Below, in pieces: positions 1 through 7,197 of a DNA stretch of 28,258 bases. Position numbers and translations under genes: made by a program. The notes under the pieces were generated by a model. That model did no database searches. It was not told the origin of the DNA and worked only from the letters and a program-made list of their open reading frames with translations. Numbering within the stretch: position 1 is the stretch's first letter; each line of letters opens with the position of its first letter. The DNA is taken from the IMG/VR virus record IMGVR_UViG_3300047359_000601, positions 1 through 28,258 of that record; one strand, written 5' to 3'. Origin of the DNA: a virus.

Positions 1-444
1 ACCGATGCCGCCTGTACCGTTTGCAGGTTTTGCTACTACAGGGAATGTTTTACGTAAAGATGTGTGAGTCATTGGTACTGGTATACCAATATTGTAAGCA
101 TGTGCAGTATAATTTTCTTTGTTTGATAGTATATTACATTGTTCTTTTGTGATACCGACTAGGTCGTGTATGTAAGGAAGCAACATGTCGTTATATAAGG
201 GAAATATATAATCTATATTATTTTCATTTATAATTTTACGTAACTGATTAGCAAGGTCTGATCTATCTTTAGCTTTAATAGCATAGTGTTCTATACCGTC
301 AGGAACACTAGGTATCATTTTATCTAGCAATGGAAATTGAGAGTTAGTATTTGCTTGCCAAGTACATAGTTTGTAATTTGTTAGTTCTTGTAGGGTATAC
401 CTTAAATTATTGCTTTGGTAATTTATAATTACTTTAGGCTCCAT
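1..444 (-). CDS. ATP-grasp enzyme, N-terminal part (runs off window)
   Basis: I read this frame by hand: ATG at 444-442 opens 148 codons without a stop to base 1, so the C-terminus is outside the window. The N-terminal ~95 residues look like a pre-ATP-grasp domain, with IDYIFPLYNDMLLPYIHD followed by SNKENYTAHAYNIGIPVPMT. That pattern (a Lys before a 'gipvP.t' segment) is typical of ATP-grasp ligases. It is followed by TFPVVAKPANGTGGIG, which resembles the ATP-grasp nucleotide-binding lysine and glycine-rich loop. These enzymes join a carboxylate to an amine or thiol through an acyl-phosphate. The substrate cannot be told from this part. The gene overlaps the upstream GNAT-like gene by 11 nt and is third in an operon led by panD, so beta-alanine is a candidate substrate (inference). 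A carbamoyl-phosphate-synthase-like or amino-acid ligase role is also possible. Confidence 0.75.
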   Translation of the reverse strand, partial: MEPKVIINYQSNNLRYTLQELTNYKLCTWQANTNSQFPLLDKMIPSVPDGIEHYAIKAKDRSDLANQLRKIINENNIDYIFPLYNDMLLPYIHDLVGITKEQCNILSNKENYTAHAYNIGIPVPMTHTSLRKTFPVVAKPANGTGGIG

Positions 445-1054
445 AAGTAATTTTATCCCTCATAATAGTATTGGTATACTTTATTTTCATAGTAATAAAT
501 CTTATAGTAGAATCATATGGTAAGGGTTTGTTGCCTAAGCAATAGTCATACAACTTATTACCAGTTAAATGGCCAGCTTTGACAAAAGCAGCATCTGTAA
601 CATTATATTTTTCTTCATATATTGAAGCATACTTCTTACCATACTTTGAAACATCTAAGCCTTGTACATTATGTGTATTTCTTTCTTTGTTTGCTCTTTC
701 AATGTCTTCACTGCGTACCCAAAAAAATCCCCATTTGCCTCGAGACTCACATTCATTTAATTGGAATTGCATTACTTTCAAAATGTTTCTAAAATTAGCA
801 AAATGGCTTTGGTCTTTTCTTGCCAGTAATGTATCACATAACACCCACGGCATATTTGGTAAATCTTCGCCTGCAACAATTGCTTGTATTTCTTTATTTT
901 TTAATACAGCATAAATGTGTCTATTAGGTTCTATAAATTTTATATTTTGCCAATGAAAATCGTTCTGTAAATTATGTGATTTAATTTGGTCGTTTATAAA
1001 ATTAAAGAATAAATCTTTATGATCAGGCGTTAATTTGATACATTCATCAATCAT
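434..1054 (-). CDS. GNAT-like acetyltransferase candidate (206 aa)
   Basis: Unrecognised at family level. The fold pattern looks GNAT-like: an N-terminal helix-rich segment, then strand pairs around IYAVLKNKEIQAIVAGEDL (residues ~48-66), a helix, and a 'CESRGKWGFFWVR' strand (~102-114) that could be the fourth or fifth beta strand. A clear acetyl-CoA Q/RxxGxG/A loop is not visible, so acetyltransferase activity is unproven. The ATG at 1054 overlaps the end of panD by 8 nt, and the gene's own end overlaps the ATP-grasp start by 11 nt. The three are therefore almost certainly co-translated. In this context it could acylate, or otherwise act on, the product of PanD or of the ATP-grasp enzyme; that is inference only. 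Confidence 0.6.
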   Translation of the reverse strand: MIDECIKLTPDHKDLFFNFINDQIKSHNLQNDFHWQNIKFIEPNRHIYAVLKNKEIQAIVAGEDLPNMPWVLCDTLLARKDQSHFANFRNILKVMQFQLNECESRGKWGFFWVRSEDIERANKERNTHNVQGLDVSKYGKKYASIYEEKYNVTDAAFVKAGHLTGNKLYDYCLGNKPLPYDSTIRFITMKIKYTNTIMRDKITYGA

Positions 1055-1391
1055 AGTTTATAGTCTTTTCAATAGTATTGTACTTATTTGTGTATATTAC
1101 TGTAGCTCCATCAAATTGAAAAGAAGTAGTATAACTAAGGACTACACATGGATCTCCTATTTCGCCTAATCTTGCACCACCGCCGTTTAGTTCAAACACA
1201 CCTTTGTTTCCTGGAATTACATATGTAGTCCAACGGTCACCGGTATTCATATTTACAATATCAACTTTTTGATACGGATCAAGATCAACTTTAGACATTA
1301 AATCACGACAGATAGTTACACTACCATCGTAGTCTAACGATTTATCAGTAACATGAATATTTTGAATTTTAGATTGGATATACTCTCTCAT
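1047..1391 (-). CDS. panD: Aspartate 1-decarboxylase (PanD)
   Basis: PanD is a pyruvoyl enzyme that converts L-aspartate to beta-alanine and CO2, normally for pantothenate/CoA synthesis. The 114 aa match the usual small size of the family and align along its length with the E. coli enzyme as I remember it. The self-cleavage site YDGS (Gly23-Ser24) corresponds to YEGS, and Lys8 to Lys9. GDRWTTY supplies Arg53 and Tyr57 (Arg54 and Tyr58 in E. coli), LNGGGAR (from Asn69) corresponds to NGAAA, and GDPCVVLSY to the last core strand. All residues needed for processing and catalysis appear present. It is first in an operon with a GNAT-like gene and an ATP-grasp gene. No Shine-Dalgarno is seen before the ATG, and the promoter -10 element ends only 6 nt upstream of it. 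A phage-borne PanD is unusual. I am confident of the family, less so of the pathway it serves. Confidence 0.88.
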   Translation of the reverse strand: MREYIQSKIQNIHVTDKSLDYDGSVTICRDLMSKVDLDPYQKVDIVNMNTGDRWTTYVIPGNKGVFELNGGGARLGEIGDPCVVLSYTTSFQFDGATVIYTNKYNTIEKTINYD

Positions 1392-1407
1392 AGTACTATT
1401 GTACTAT
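1390..1407. repeat. Inverted repeat over the panD -10 and start codon
   Basis: Perfect 7-bp arms ATAGTAC (1390-1396) and GTACTAT (1401-1407) around a 4-nt centre. The repeat covers the -10 element and the first bases of the start codon. It could be a repressor site. In transcripts reading through from the fibre gene it could also fold into a hairpin that hides the start. It may also be chance in AT-rich DNA. Confidence 0.5.
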
Positions 1408-1426
1408 AAAAAATTTGTGTTGTCAA
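1398..1426 (-). promoter_or_regulatory. Sigma70-type promoter of the panD operon
   Basis: On the minus strand, TTGACA (1426-1421), a 17-nt spacer and TACAAT (1403-1398). The -35 lies directly after the stop codon of the tail-fibre gene (1431). Only AGTACT separates the -10 from the panD ATG at 1391, so transcription starting about 7 nt past the -10 would begin at or next to the start codon, giving a leaderless message. Confidence 0.8.
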
Positions 1427-1430
1427 CCTA

Positions 1431-2960
1431 TTAGTTTAAGTCTACCCAAGCTGAGCCAGTATAGCCTTGGAATTTAGTGCCAGTACTATTAAAGATTATC
1501 ATACCTGCAGCTGGTGTTGTTACAGCCGCTGACCTTGCAGTATCGTCAGCAACTACTTTAAGCTGGATTGCTCCACTAAATGATGCTACAGAATCTGTTT
1601 GTGCAATTTGTAGCACTACAGTTTGATCGCCATTTGCTGCTGAATTGTATAATTCAATATTTGTTGGTATTCTGTTTGCCTCTGGAGCTGCCGAAGCAAG
1701 GAATCTAATACCTCCTGAGGCCCTATAAGCTGTACCGTTATATCCAGCTGCTGCATATGCTCCGAGTTGATCACCCGATTGTACTGCTGTTGGTGCAGCC
1801 TTTGTACCTCTAGATCTTAATGCACCATATGTACTTCCGTAGCCTGCATCAGAAGCATGAAATGTTCTTATTGTTGTTGTACCTTGTGTGACAGCGTCAT
1901 TATAAACACCAAGTGTTCTGTTGTTGCCTGTGTCTGTAACACCGCCAACTTGTGAACTTCTGCCTAATACTATCGATCCAGCAGTATTTTCAGTAGTGAT
2001 TGTAAAAACATTACTTTCAGTATTTTGCTCTAAGAACATTGTATTCTTACTAGTAGCTGAAGTTAGTTTAATATTGCCAGCTAGTACGCCTAATTGTGTA
2101 CTAACTTGTCCAGTAATCTTATTGTTAATACCATCTACAAGTAATGAACTATCTTCACCAAACACACTACCGCTCATAGTACCAAGTAATTGACCATTTA
2201 CAGTACCGTTAAATACTGCATTAAAACTATCTAATATCTTAGACGAGTCATCAGTTGAGCTGAATATATCACCTTGTATATCACCTAACCATTGGCCTGT
2301 AGCTTTATCAAATACCTTCCTTAAACCAAGATCAAAAATGTCACCTTGGAAATTACCAATAATATCACCGGTAAACAATTTAGTAGTTGGATTATATGCT
2401 GTTGTTCCATCACCGGCTTCGATGGTCATATTTTTAACAGTGCTAGTACTTGTATCAACTAGCTGGGTGCCATCAAGTTTGTATAAATCTCCGCCATATA
2501 CATCGCCCATAAGTCTATTATTATCATGATCAACTAATAAACTACTATTGTTTCCTACAATACTTAATCTAATCTGTGAGTCTTTTAATTGTTCAACTTT
2601 AAAGTTACTTCCATCATGTATCAGGATCTGACCCCAACCCGGGCCACCATCTGGATATATTACATCGTCATGATTATTTAAATTGCCTAGTGTTGCACCT
2701 GCAGGGTTTACTGCTGTCCAATAGTTGTCGCTTGAAGACCATGCTAAAACTTGCCCATCACTAATGCTACCCAGTGTAACATCATTTAAATCATTTAGTG
2801 ATGATGCGCCACCGCCGCTTCCTTGTACTACAACACCGCCAGCAGTTGTACCATCACCAACATATAACGACTTTGTATCAGTTGTGTAGATAAGTTCGCC
2901 CGCTGCTGGTGTAATAAGCTGACGCTCAGCGTTGGTACCTCGTCTTAGCCTTAATGCCAT
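1431..2960 (-). CDS. Tail fibre-like / receptor-binding structural protein (509 aa)
   Basis: Probably a trimeric fibre protein that contacts the host surface. The N-terminus, MALRLRRGTNAERQLITPAAG followed by ELIYTTDTKSLYVGDGTTAGG, is the short beta-rich module found at the head of many phage fibre and Mtd-type tropism proteins. The middle is rich in Gly, Asn, Ser and Thr, with repeat-like units. SSLLVDHDNNRLMG (~139-152) is echoed by SSLLVDGINNKITG (~271-284), and GDI/GDIF turns recur at ~199-232. The C-terminus (AAGMIIFNSTGTKFQGYTGS, then AWVDLN) is a common ending of marine phage fibre proteins and repeats the logic of the N-terminal module. The start has AGGAG upstream and lies 33 nt downstream of a T4-type late promoter, as expected for a virion gene. 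No chaperone or lysozyme domain is visible. Confidence 0.75.
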   Translation of the reverse strand: MALRLRRGTNAERQLITPAAGELIYTTDTKSLYVGDGTTAGGVVVQGSGGGASSLNDLNDVTLGSISDGQVLAWSSSDNYWTAVNPAGATLGNLNNHDDVIYPDGGPGWGQILIHDGSNFKVEQLKDSQIRLSIVGNNSSLLVDHDNNRLMGDVYGGDLYKLDGTQLVDTSTSTVKNMTIEAGDGTTAYNPTTKLFTGDIIGNFQGDIFDLGLRKVFDKATGQWLGDIQGDIFSSTDDSSKILDSFNAVFNGTVNGQLLGTMSGSVFGEDSSLLVDGINNKITGQVSTQLGVLAGNIKLTSATSKNTMFLEQNTESNVFTITTENTAGSIVLGRSSQVGGVTDTGNNRTLGVYNDAVTQGTTTIRTFHASDAGYGSTYGALRSRGTKAAPTAVQSGDQLGAYAAAGYNGTAYRASGGIRFLASAAPEANRIPTNIELYNSAANGDQTVVLQIAQTDSVASFSGAIQLKVVADDTARSAAVTTPAAGMIIFNSTGTKFQGYTGSAWVDLN

Positions 2961-2992
2961 GTTTATAACTCCTGAAACTTATTTCTTATTAG

Positions 2993-3000
2993 TATTTATA
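2993..3000 (-). promoter_or_regulatory. T4-type late promoter (TATAAATA)
   Basis: The minus strand reads exactly TATAAATA at 3000-2993, the T4 late promoter octamer read by gp55-type sigma factors. There is no -35-like element. It sits in the only gap before the fibre gene, 33 nt upstream of its ATG, with AGGAG between. Context and exact match make it convincing, although AT-rich DNA yields such octamers by chance. Confidence 0.7.
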
Positions 3001-3025
3001 CCTTTTTAAAGATAAACTATATTAA

Positions 3026-3340
3026 CTAAGATCTCTTCATAAAGGTTTTTGTATGAGATTTTACATCATTTACAAGTGAGGGAGTATCTAACTTAAATTC
3101 TACTGTTTTAATTACATCATTAAATTCATTAAAAAACAAGTTTAGTGTTTCTTCTAAATCAATTTCAGCAGATTCTTTCTTTTTCTTATCTTCGTCTAAA
3201 TCTATTTGCCATTCTTTGCCGTCTTTAAAGACTACTTGTACTTTGGATATGTATTTGATGGGTACTGCTTTGATTTCGATATGCTCAAAAACTTCAGGCC
3301 AGTAGTCGACAACTTCTGTAGGGAGTTTATTTTTAGACAC
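3026..3340 (-). CDS. Conserved-looking phage protein of unknown function (104 aa)
   Basis: Not recognised at family level. The protein is acidic to mixed charge, with beta-strand-like segments IKYISKVQVVFKDGKEWQID (~29-48), a charged run DEDKKKKESAEIDLEE (~49-64), and a helix LNLFFNEFNDVIKTVEFKL (~67-85). It resembles small T4-like marine phage proteins that lie near virion genes. The start is a GTG overlapping the end of the upstream 204-aa gene by 8 nt, so it is probably translationally coupled. It is the last gene before the gap holding the late promoter of the fibre gene. Confidence 0.65.
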   Translation of the reverse strand: MSKNKLPTEVVDYWPEVFEHIEIKAVPIKYISKVQVVFKDGKEWQIDLDEDKKKKESAEIDLEETLNLFFNEFNDVIKTVEFKLDTPSLVNDVKSHTKTFMKRS

Positions 3341-3947
3341 TCTCTACGGTCTTTTTAGCAGTCTTCTTCTTTGTAGGAACTAGCTCTTCTGCCTGTTCTC
3401 TTAGAGCCTTTGCTTCTTTAAAAAGAGCATCTGCTTGTGACCTATATTGAGCTGCTAAATCAGCATCACTTAAAACACCATCATTGCTTGCACCTGCTGC
3501 AACCTGTTCAGCACTCAAACTTGGATCTGTAGTTTCTGTAACAACTTCTGGTCTGTTTCCAGCTTCGTCAGCTAATGCTAAATCAGCAACAGTAACACCT
3601 TTTTGTTCTGCAATAACTTCGTTAAGTTCAGCAAGGCTTATTGATGTATTATTGTTAGGAGTCATTTCCACATCAGCTGATGCAACTTTCATCATTTTGC
3701 CTGTTGCATGGAATCGTGCTAGCATATTAGAACCGTCTGGTAGTTGTGTTCTTGCCATTACAGTTGCAAATTCATCTGCTTCTTGTCCTGCTGATCCTTC
3801 AACAGTTTTAATAAGTGTGTCATGCTCTTCTGCCATTAAACTACTAGTGTCAACAATAACACTTTGATCAGGCTCTCCTGGTACTACCCTATAAGCTACA
3901 ACAACTCCTCTTTGATTTTTGGCCATTCGACCTACATGTTTTAACAT
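3333..3947 (-). CDS. Unknown phage protein with Lys-rich tail (204 aa)
   Basis: Not recognised. The first ~100 residues look beta-rich (GVVVAYRVVPGEPDQSVIVD, ~14-33; FATVMARTQLPDGSNMLARF, ~61-80) with a small conserved-looking core. The segment from ~125 to 190 is Ala/Glu-rich and helical (AEQVAAGASNDGVLSDADLA, then QADALFKEAKALREQAEELV). The end, TKKKTAKKTVESV, is basic. This is compatible with a structural or scaffold-associated protein, but that is a guess. AGGAG lies 7 nt before the ATG. It follows a 91-aa gene after 1 nt and overlaps the next gene, so it belongs to the same operon. Confidence 0.65.
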   Translation of the reverse strand: MLKHVGRMAKNQRGVVVAYRVVPGEPDQSVIVDTSSLMAEEHDTLIKTVEGSAGQEADEFATVMARTQLPDGSNMLARFHATGKMMKVASADVEMTPNNNTSISLAELNEVIAEQKGVTVADLALADEAGNRPEVVTETTDPSLSAEQVAAGASNDGVLSDADLAAQYRSQADALFKEAKALREQAEELVPTKKKTAKKTVESV

Positions 3948-3948
3948 A

Positions 3949-4224
3949 TTATGCTCCTTGTGGCTGTTCCTGTTGATTCTGGGAGACAGCTTCTAAAAAT
4001 GCTTCTAATTTATTATAAGTTTGACCAACTGTCATCATTTCGTTAGGCTTAAATGCTCCGCGTTGACTAGCAACGTCGATTATGCTTCTTAATGCCTGAA
4101 GATCTTGTACAGTTAGATCAGGACCTGCTGGTGCTTGTTGCTGAGGTGCTTCTACAGGTTCTCCTGATAGTGCTGCCGCAACATCTGCAGAATCAACTGC
4201 GTCATTTACTTCATTCTCGCTCAT
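3949..4224 (-). CDS. Small acidic Ala/Gln-rich protein (91 aa)
   Basis: Not recognised. Residues 1-33 are Ala/Asp/Glu/Pro/Gln-rich and probably disordered (VDSADVAAALSGEPVEAPQQ). Residues ~37-82 form two likely helices (TVQDLQALRSIIDVASQRG and TVGQTYNKLEAFLEAVSQ), and the tail is Gln-rich. It could be a small accessory virion or protein-interaction factor; there is no direct evidence. The upstream gap (4225-4262) holds only a ribosome-binding region (AGGAGAAAG before the ATG) and no promoter I can see. Confidence 0.6.
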   Translation of the reverse strand: MSENEVNDAVDSADVAAALSGEPVEAPQQQAPAGPDLTVQDLQALRSIIDVASQRGAFKPNEMMTVGQTYNKLEAFLEAVSQNQQEQPQGA

Positions 4225-4262
4225 AATTTCTTTCTCCTATATAATTAATTATGCGTAAATTT

Positions 4263-4544
4263 TTAGGTATACTTTAAATGTGGACAAGCCAACATAAAGT
4301 AACTCATTTCTTTGGTTTCTTCGAAGCCAATAGTAATTACCTGATTAACTTTGTTGTCGTTATCTAAAGTGACTTTCCTACCAATATAATAACGGTTACG
4401 AAGATTAGAGTCAATCCAATTAGATAAACTTTCTTCTATATTATAAGATGATGGTAGATTTACGTATTCAAAATAAGGAATAGGTGTTTTAACCTTCCTT
4501 ATTCCAAATACATCATATGGATTTGGTTTTTTATTTTTTATCAT
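4263..4544 (-). CDS. Unknown small protein coupled to the VWA gene (93 aa)
   Basis: Not recognised. The ATG at 4544 overlaps the stop of the metallopeptidase/VWA gene as ATGA, so the two are translationally coupled. The sequence has a basic N-terminus (MIKNKKPNPYDVFGIRKVK), a tyrosine-rich middle (PYFEYVNLPSSYNIEESLS) and a beta-like C-terminal half (VITIGFEETKEMSYFMLACP). The tight coupling suggests it may work with, or be a substrate of, the VWA/MoxR pair (inference). Confidence 0.6.
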   Translation of the reverse strand: MIKNKKPNPYDVFGIRKVKTPIPYFEYVNLPSSYNIEESLSNWIDSNLRNRYYIGRKVTLDNDNKVNQVITIGFEETKEMSYFMLACPHLKYT

Positions 4545-5899
4545 GCAGCTTCGTCATAGTGTGCAGTAACACCAAATGGTGCCTGCAAGTTTTTATCTCT
4601 ATTACTGTGTATAACAAATACTGTATCACAGTAATCCTCATCGCCCCATGAGTCCCATGCATATCCATCTGTAAACATAAGGAACTTTTTAGGTTGAATG
4701 TCATTTTCTTTCATATAAGTCCAGTTAACCATAAAGTCAGTGCCGCCTCCACCTTTTACTTCATAGTCTTCTAGACTATCTCCGCCATCTGCACTAAAGT
4801 CAGCTTCGTTATAAACTTCTGTATCGAAGCACCACAATTTAATATTGTAGTCTCTGTATTCGTCCATAATGCCTTTTACTTCGCTTAAGAAGTCTTTGGC
4901 TTGCACATCACCAATTGAACCTGACATATCAATACAAATACATAGATCAATTGTTTCTTGAAAGTTCATTCCTGGAAGTATAGCACCAGTGTGCCAACCT
5001 TTTCTGCCTGGACGACTAAAAGTGTAATCATCACGTATAGTAGACTGTATCTGCTGACGTAGTATTTCACGCCAGTTCATTTTAGGCTCTGTAAGTTCTT
5101 TAATCATACGTTCAACACCTGCAGGAACATTACCAGCACCTGCACTCTGTGCCGCGGAAATCATATTCTCTTTGATTTCGTCACGTATCTTTCTAAGCTC
5201 TTCGTCACTGTAAGTTGGACGACCTTTACCTTTTTGGGTTCCACCGTCACCGTTGGCACTAGCGCCTTGGCCTTGTTCTTCTTCACCCGGATCTTTACCC
5301 CAGTCAACGTGTTCGTCAAGTAATTCACCAAGTTGTTTTAGTTCTTCTTCGTCATATTTCTTGTGAATATCATCATATACTTCTTCAGAAGTCCAATTTT
5401 CGTATTTAAAGTCTTGATAGCAATCAATAATCTTTGGTTTCTCTCCAATACGATCACGTACTAATATATTGTTTACAATATAGTCAGCCGCGATATTATA
5501 AATTAATGCATCGCGATCTTCACGTCTAATAAGGTGATCAAAAACGCAATGTAATATTTCGTGTGCAATAACAAATTCAATTTCACGATTTGAAAGTGCA
5601 TTAAAGAATTGGGTATTAAAGTATAAGTTTCTGCCATCAACTGCGGCAGTAGGGCACCAGTCATCTGCACATTGTATTCTAAGGCGTGTTGCCATGTTAC
5701 CAAAAAATGGATGTCTAAGGAGTAAGCCTACACGAGCAACAATAATTCTATCTTGGACGTCTTCACGCATTGTGTCCAATTCTGCTTCAGTAAGATCTGG
5801 GTTAGGTTGCCAATGTTTTTTACCTGCAACATTATAAATTGGAGCATGTAAATTAACTAAATCGGAATAGTGTGTTTCTATTTGTGCCAGTGCGTTCAT
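4541..5899 (-). CDS. Metallopeptidase-like plus VWA-domain protein (DUF2201 type, 452 aa)
   Basis: Two-part protein. The N-terminal half carries a zinc-peptidase-type motif, HEILH (His113, Glu114, His117), in the context FVIAHEILHCVFDHLIRRED, as in the putative metallopeptidase domain of the DUF2201 family. A charged, Gly-rich linker (~200-235) follows. The C-terminal part is a VWA-like domain: MIDAS motif DMSGS (Asp324, Ser326, Ser328) after IDLCIC, and a second metal-binding segment GGGGTDF (~384-389). VWA proteins of this type usually work with MoxR AAA+ ATPases as chaperone or activation machines, and such an ATPase lies directly upstream. The gene has its own consensus promoter after a terminator, so the ratio of the two proteins may be set separately. 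The client protein is unknown. Confidence 0.8.
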   Translation of the reverse strand: MNALAQIETHYSDLVNLHAPIYNVAGKKHWQPNPDLTEAELDTMREDVQDRIIVARVGLLLRHPFFGNMATRLRIQCADDWCPTAAVDGRNLYFNTQFFNALSNREIEFVIAHEILHCVFDHLIRREDRDALIYNIAADYIVNNILVRDRIGEKPKIIDCYQDFKYENWTSEEVYDDIHKKYDEEELKQLGELLDEHVDWGKDPGEEEQGQGASANGDGGTQKGKGRPTYSDEELRKIRDEIKENMISAAQSAGAGNVPAGVERMIKELTEPKMNWREILRQQIQSTIRDDYTFSRPGRKGWHTGAILPGMNFQETIDLCICIDMSGSIGDVQAKDFLSEVKGIMDEYRDYNIKLWCFDTEVYNEADFSADGGDSLEDYEVKGGGGTDFMVNWTYMKENDIQPKKFLMFTDGYAWDSWGDEDYCDTVFVIHSNRDKNLQAPFGVTAHYDEAA

Positions 5900-5934
5900 T
5901 GTGCTTATACCCTCTTTTCTAACTTTATATACTT

Positions 5935-5962
5935 ATTATAACATCTATACATAGTTTGTCAA
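5935..5962 (-). promoter_or_regulatory. Sigma70-type promoter of the VWA gene
   Basis: The minus strand reads TTGACA (5962-5957), a 16-nt spacer, then TATAAT (5940-5935). It lies between the terminator after the MoxR gene and the VWA gene start at 5899, giving a leader of about 30 nt with a GAGG-type ribosome site. Confidence 0.8.
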
Positions 5963-5963
5963 C

Positions 5964-5997
5964 CGAAAAGAATGGAGGGGGCGTTAACCCCCTCCAT
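5964..5997 (-). terminator. Rho-independent terminator after the MoxR gene
   Basis: On the minus strand, a 9-bp perfect GC-rich stem TGGAGGGGG / CCCCCTCCA (5996-5988 paired with 5981-5973) with a 6-nt loop, extended by one A-T pair. It is followed by TTCTTTT (5972-5966). It lies 8 nt past the MoxR stop codon and is the clearest intrinsic terminator in the window. Confidence 0.85.
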
Positions 5998-6004
5998 AAT
6001 TACA

Positions 6005-7096
6005 TTAAACGCCTTGTGCGGCCTTAATGTATTTGCCATAACGCTCGTGGAATTCATCAAAACAATCCACTTCGTCTGGATCAATGGGTAATGCATACTG
6101 TGTAAGTGCGAGCTTAATGCCCATAACCACTAGTTCAGTATCGAAGTTATCCATTGCAAATCGCAGGAAGTTATTGACTTTAGAGTCGAACTTCTTATCA
6201 CCTTTATCACAAGCTTCTTTCAGCTCGTAGCATAATGACACAGTGAGGGAATACATAGCACTGATTTCTTTACTGGTCATTTCAGTGACTTTGCCTGCGA
6301 GTATTTCAGTTGGATTGGGCATTTCGCTAGCTACTTTACGGTGTGCCATAAATTTAACTGCTAGTCCTTCACCAACTGCACCACTAACCAAATCGGTTAA
6401 TGTGGTTTCGTCAATGTCGTCATCCAATAATTCGGATACAAACGACCATGAACGAGGTGTTGCAAACGAACGACTTGGACTTTTTGGATCAAAGTCATAC
6501 AAGTCTTTCTTTGCAAATGTCAAGTAACCAACAACGTCTTGGTGCTGATTATTATTTACTGACCACTGGAACCAATCATCCCAACCAACTACAAGTTCTA
6601 AGTGGATAAATCTGTTAGCTAACGGAGCAGGCATTCTGTAAGTAACGCCCTTGTCAGCTTCTCTATTACCAGCTGCAATAATTAAAACATTGTCTGGAAG
6701 CTTGTATTGTCCAATACGTCTGTTAAGAATAAGCTGATATGCAGCCGCTTGCACACTAGGCGCAGCTGAATTCATTTCGTCTAAGAAAAGAACAACCCAA
6801 TCAAATTGTGCCGCAAACTCTTCACTTGGAAGTTCTGCAGGAGGTGCCCAAACCATTGTACCTGCATTACTATCAAAATACGGAATACCTTTAATATCTG
6901 TAGGTTCCCATAGTGATAATCGAATGTCAATCAAATGACTGTTACCTAAGTCATTTGTAATTTGTCCAACAATGTCGGATTTACCAATGCCTGGAGGCCC
7001 CCATAAGAAGATTGGACGCTTCTTTTTCAAAGCGACATTAATGCTCTTCTTTGCTTTATTTGGTGTTACGGTTCTAAGTGCTGTTGCAGTTTCCAT
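6005..7096 (-). CDS. MoxR-family AAA+ ATPase (363 aa)
   Basis: An AAA+ ATPase, expected to form a hexameric ring and remodel or load a client protein using ATP. Walker A is WGPPGIGKS (~32-40), Walker B is VVLFLDEMNS (~101-110), sensor 1 is IIAAGNRE (~139-146), and PAPLANRF (from ~156) supplies the arginine-finger region. This is the MoxR arrangement usually paired with DUF2201/VWA proteins, and such a partner is the next gene. It differs in sequence from the CobS-type AAA+ proteins well known in cyanophages, so I do not call it cobS. It has its own promoter upstream and a strong terminator directly downstream. Confidence 0.88.
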   Translation of the reverse strand: METATALRTVTPNKAKKSINVALKKKRPIFLWGPPGIGKSDIVGQITNDLGNSHLIDIRLSLWEPTDIKGIPYFDSNAGTMVWAPPAELPSEEFAAQFDWVVLFLDEMNSAAPSVQAAAYQLILNRRIGQYKLPDNVLIIAAGNREADKGVTYRMPAPLANRFIHLELVVGWDDWFQWSVNNNQHQDVVGYLTFAKKDLYDFDPKSPSRSFATPRSWSFVSELLDDDIDETTLTDLVSGAVGEGLAVKFMAHRKVASEMPNPTEILAGKVTEMTSKEISAMYSLTVSLCYELKEACDKGDKKFDSKVNNFLRFAMDNFDTELVVMGIKLALTQYALPIDPDEVDCFDEFHERYGKYIKAAQGV

Positions 7097-7159
7097 CTTG
7101 TGTTTCCCTCTTATCTGTTATCAAGTAAGTTATCAGTGCTAATTTCTAACTATACATAT

Positions 7160-7187
7160 AGTATAGCACCTTTTAAGGAAATGTCAA
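7160..7187 (-). promoter_or_regulatory. Sigma70-type promoter of the MoxR gene
   Basis: The minus strand reads TTGACA (7187-7182), a 16-nt spacer and TATACT (7165-7160). An inverted repeat CTATAC-N5-GTATAG (7150-7166) overlaps the -10 and could be an operator. The leader to the ATG at 7096 is about 55 nt and carries AGAGGG. Confidence 0.7.
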
Positions 7188-7197
7188 CCAGAAAATG

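Noticed and set aside
1921-2193. Plus-strand open frames such as this one and those at 579-914, 3484-3867 and 25683-26243
   Set aside because: They lie opposite strongly supported minus-strand genes, show no family features and lack ribosome sites. AT-rich codon use on the other strand explains them.
6005-7096. Calling the AAA+ ATPase cobS, a familiar cyanophage gene
   Set aside because: The sequence around Walker A (WGPPGIGKS) and the DUF2201/VWA partner fit a MoxR-type pair better than cobaltochelatase CobS.
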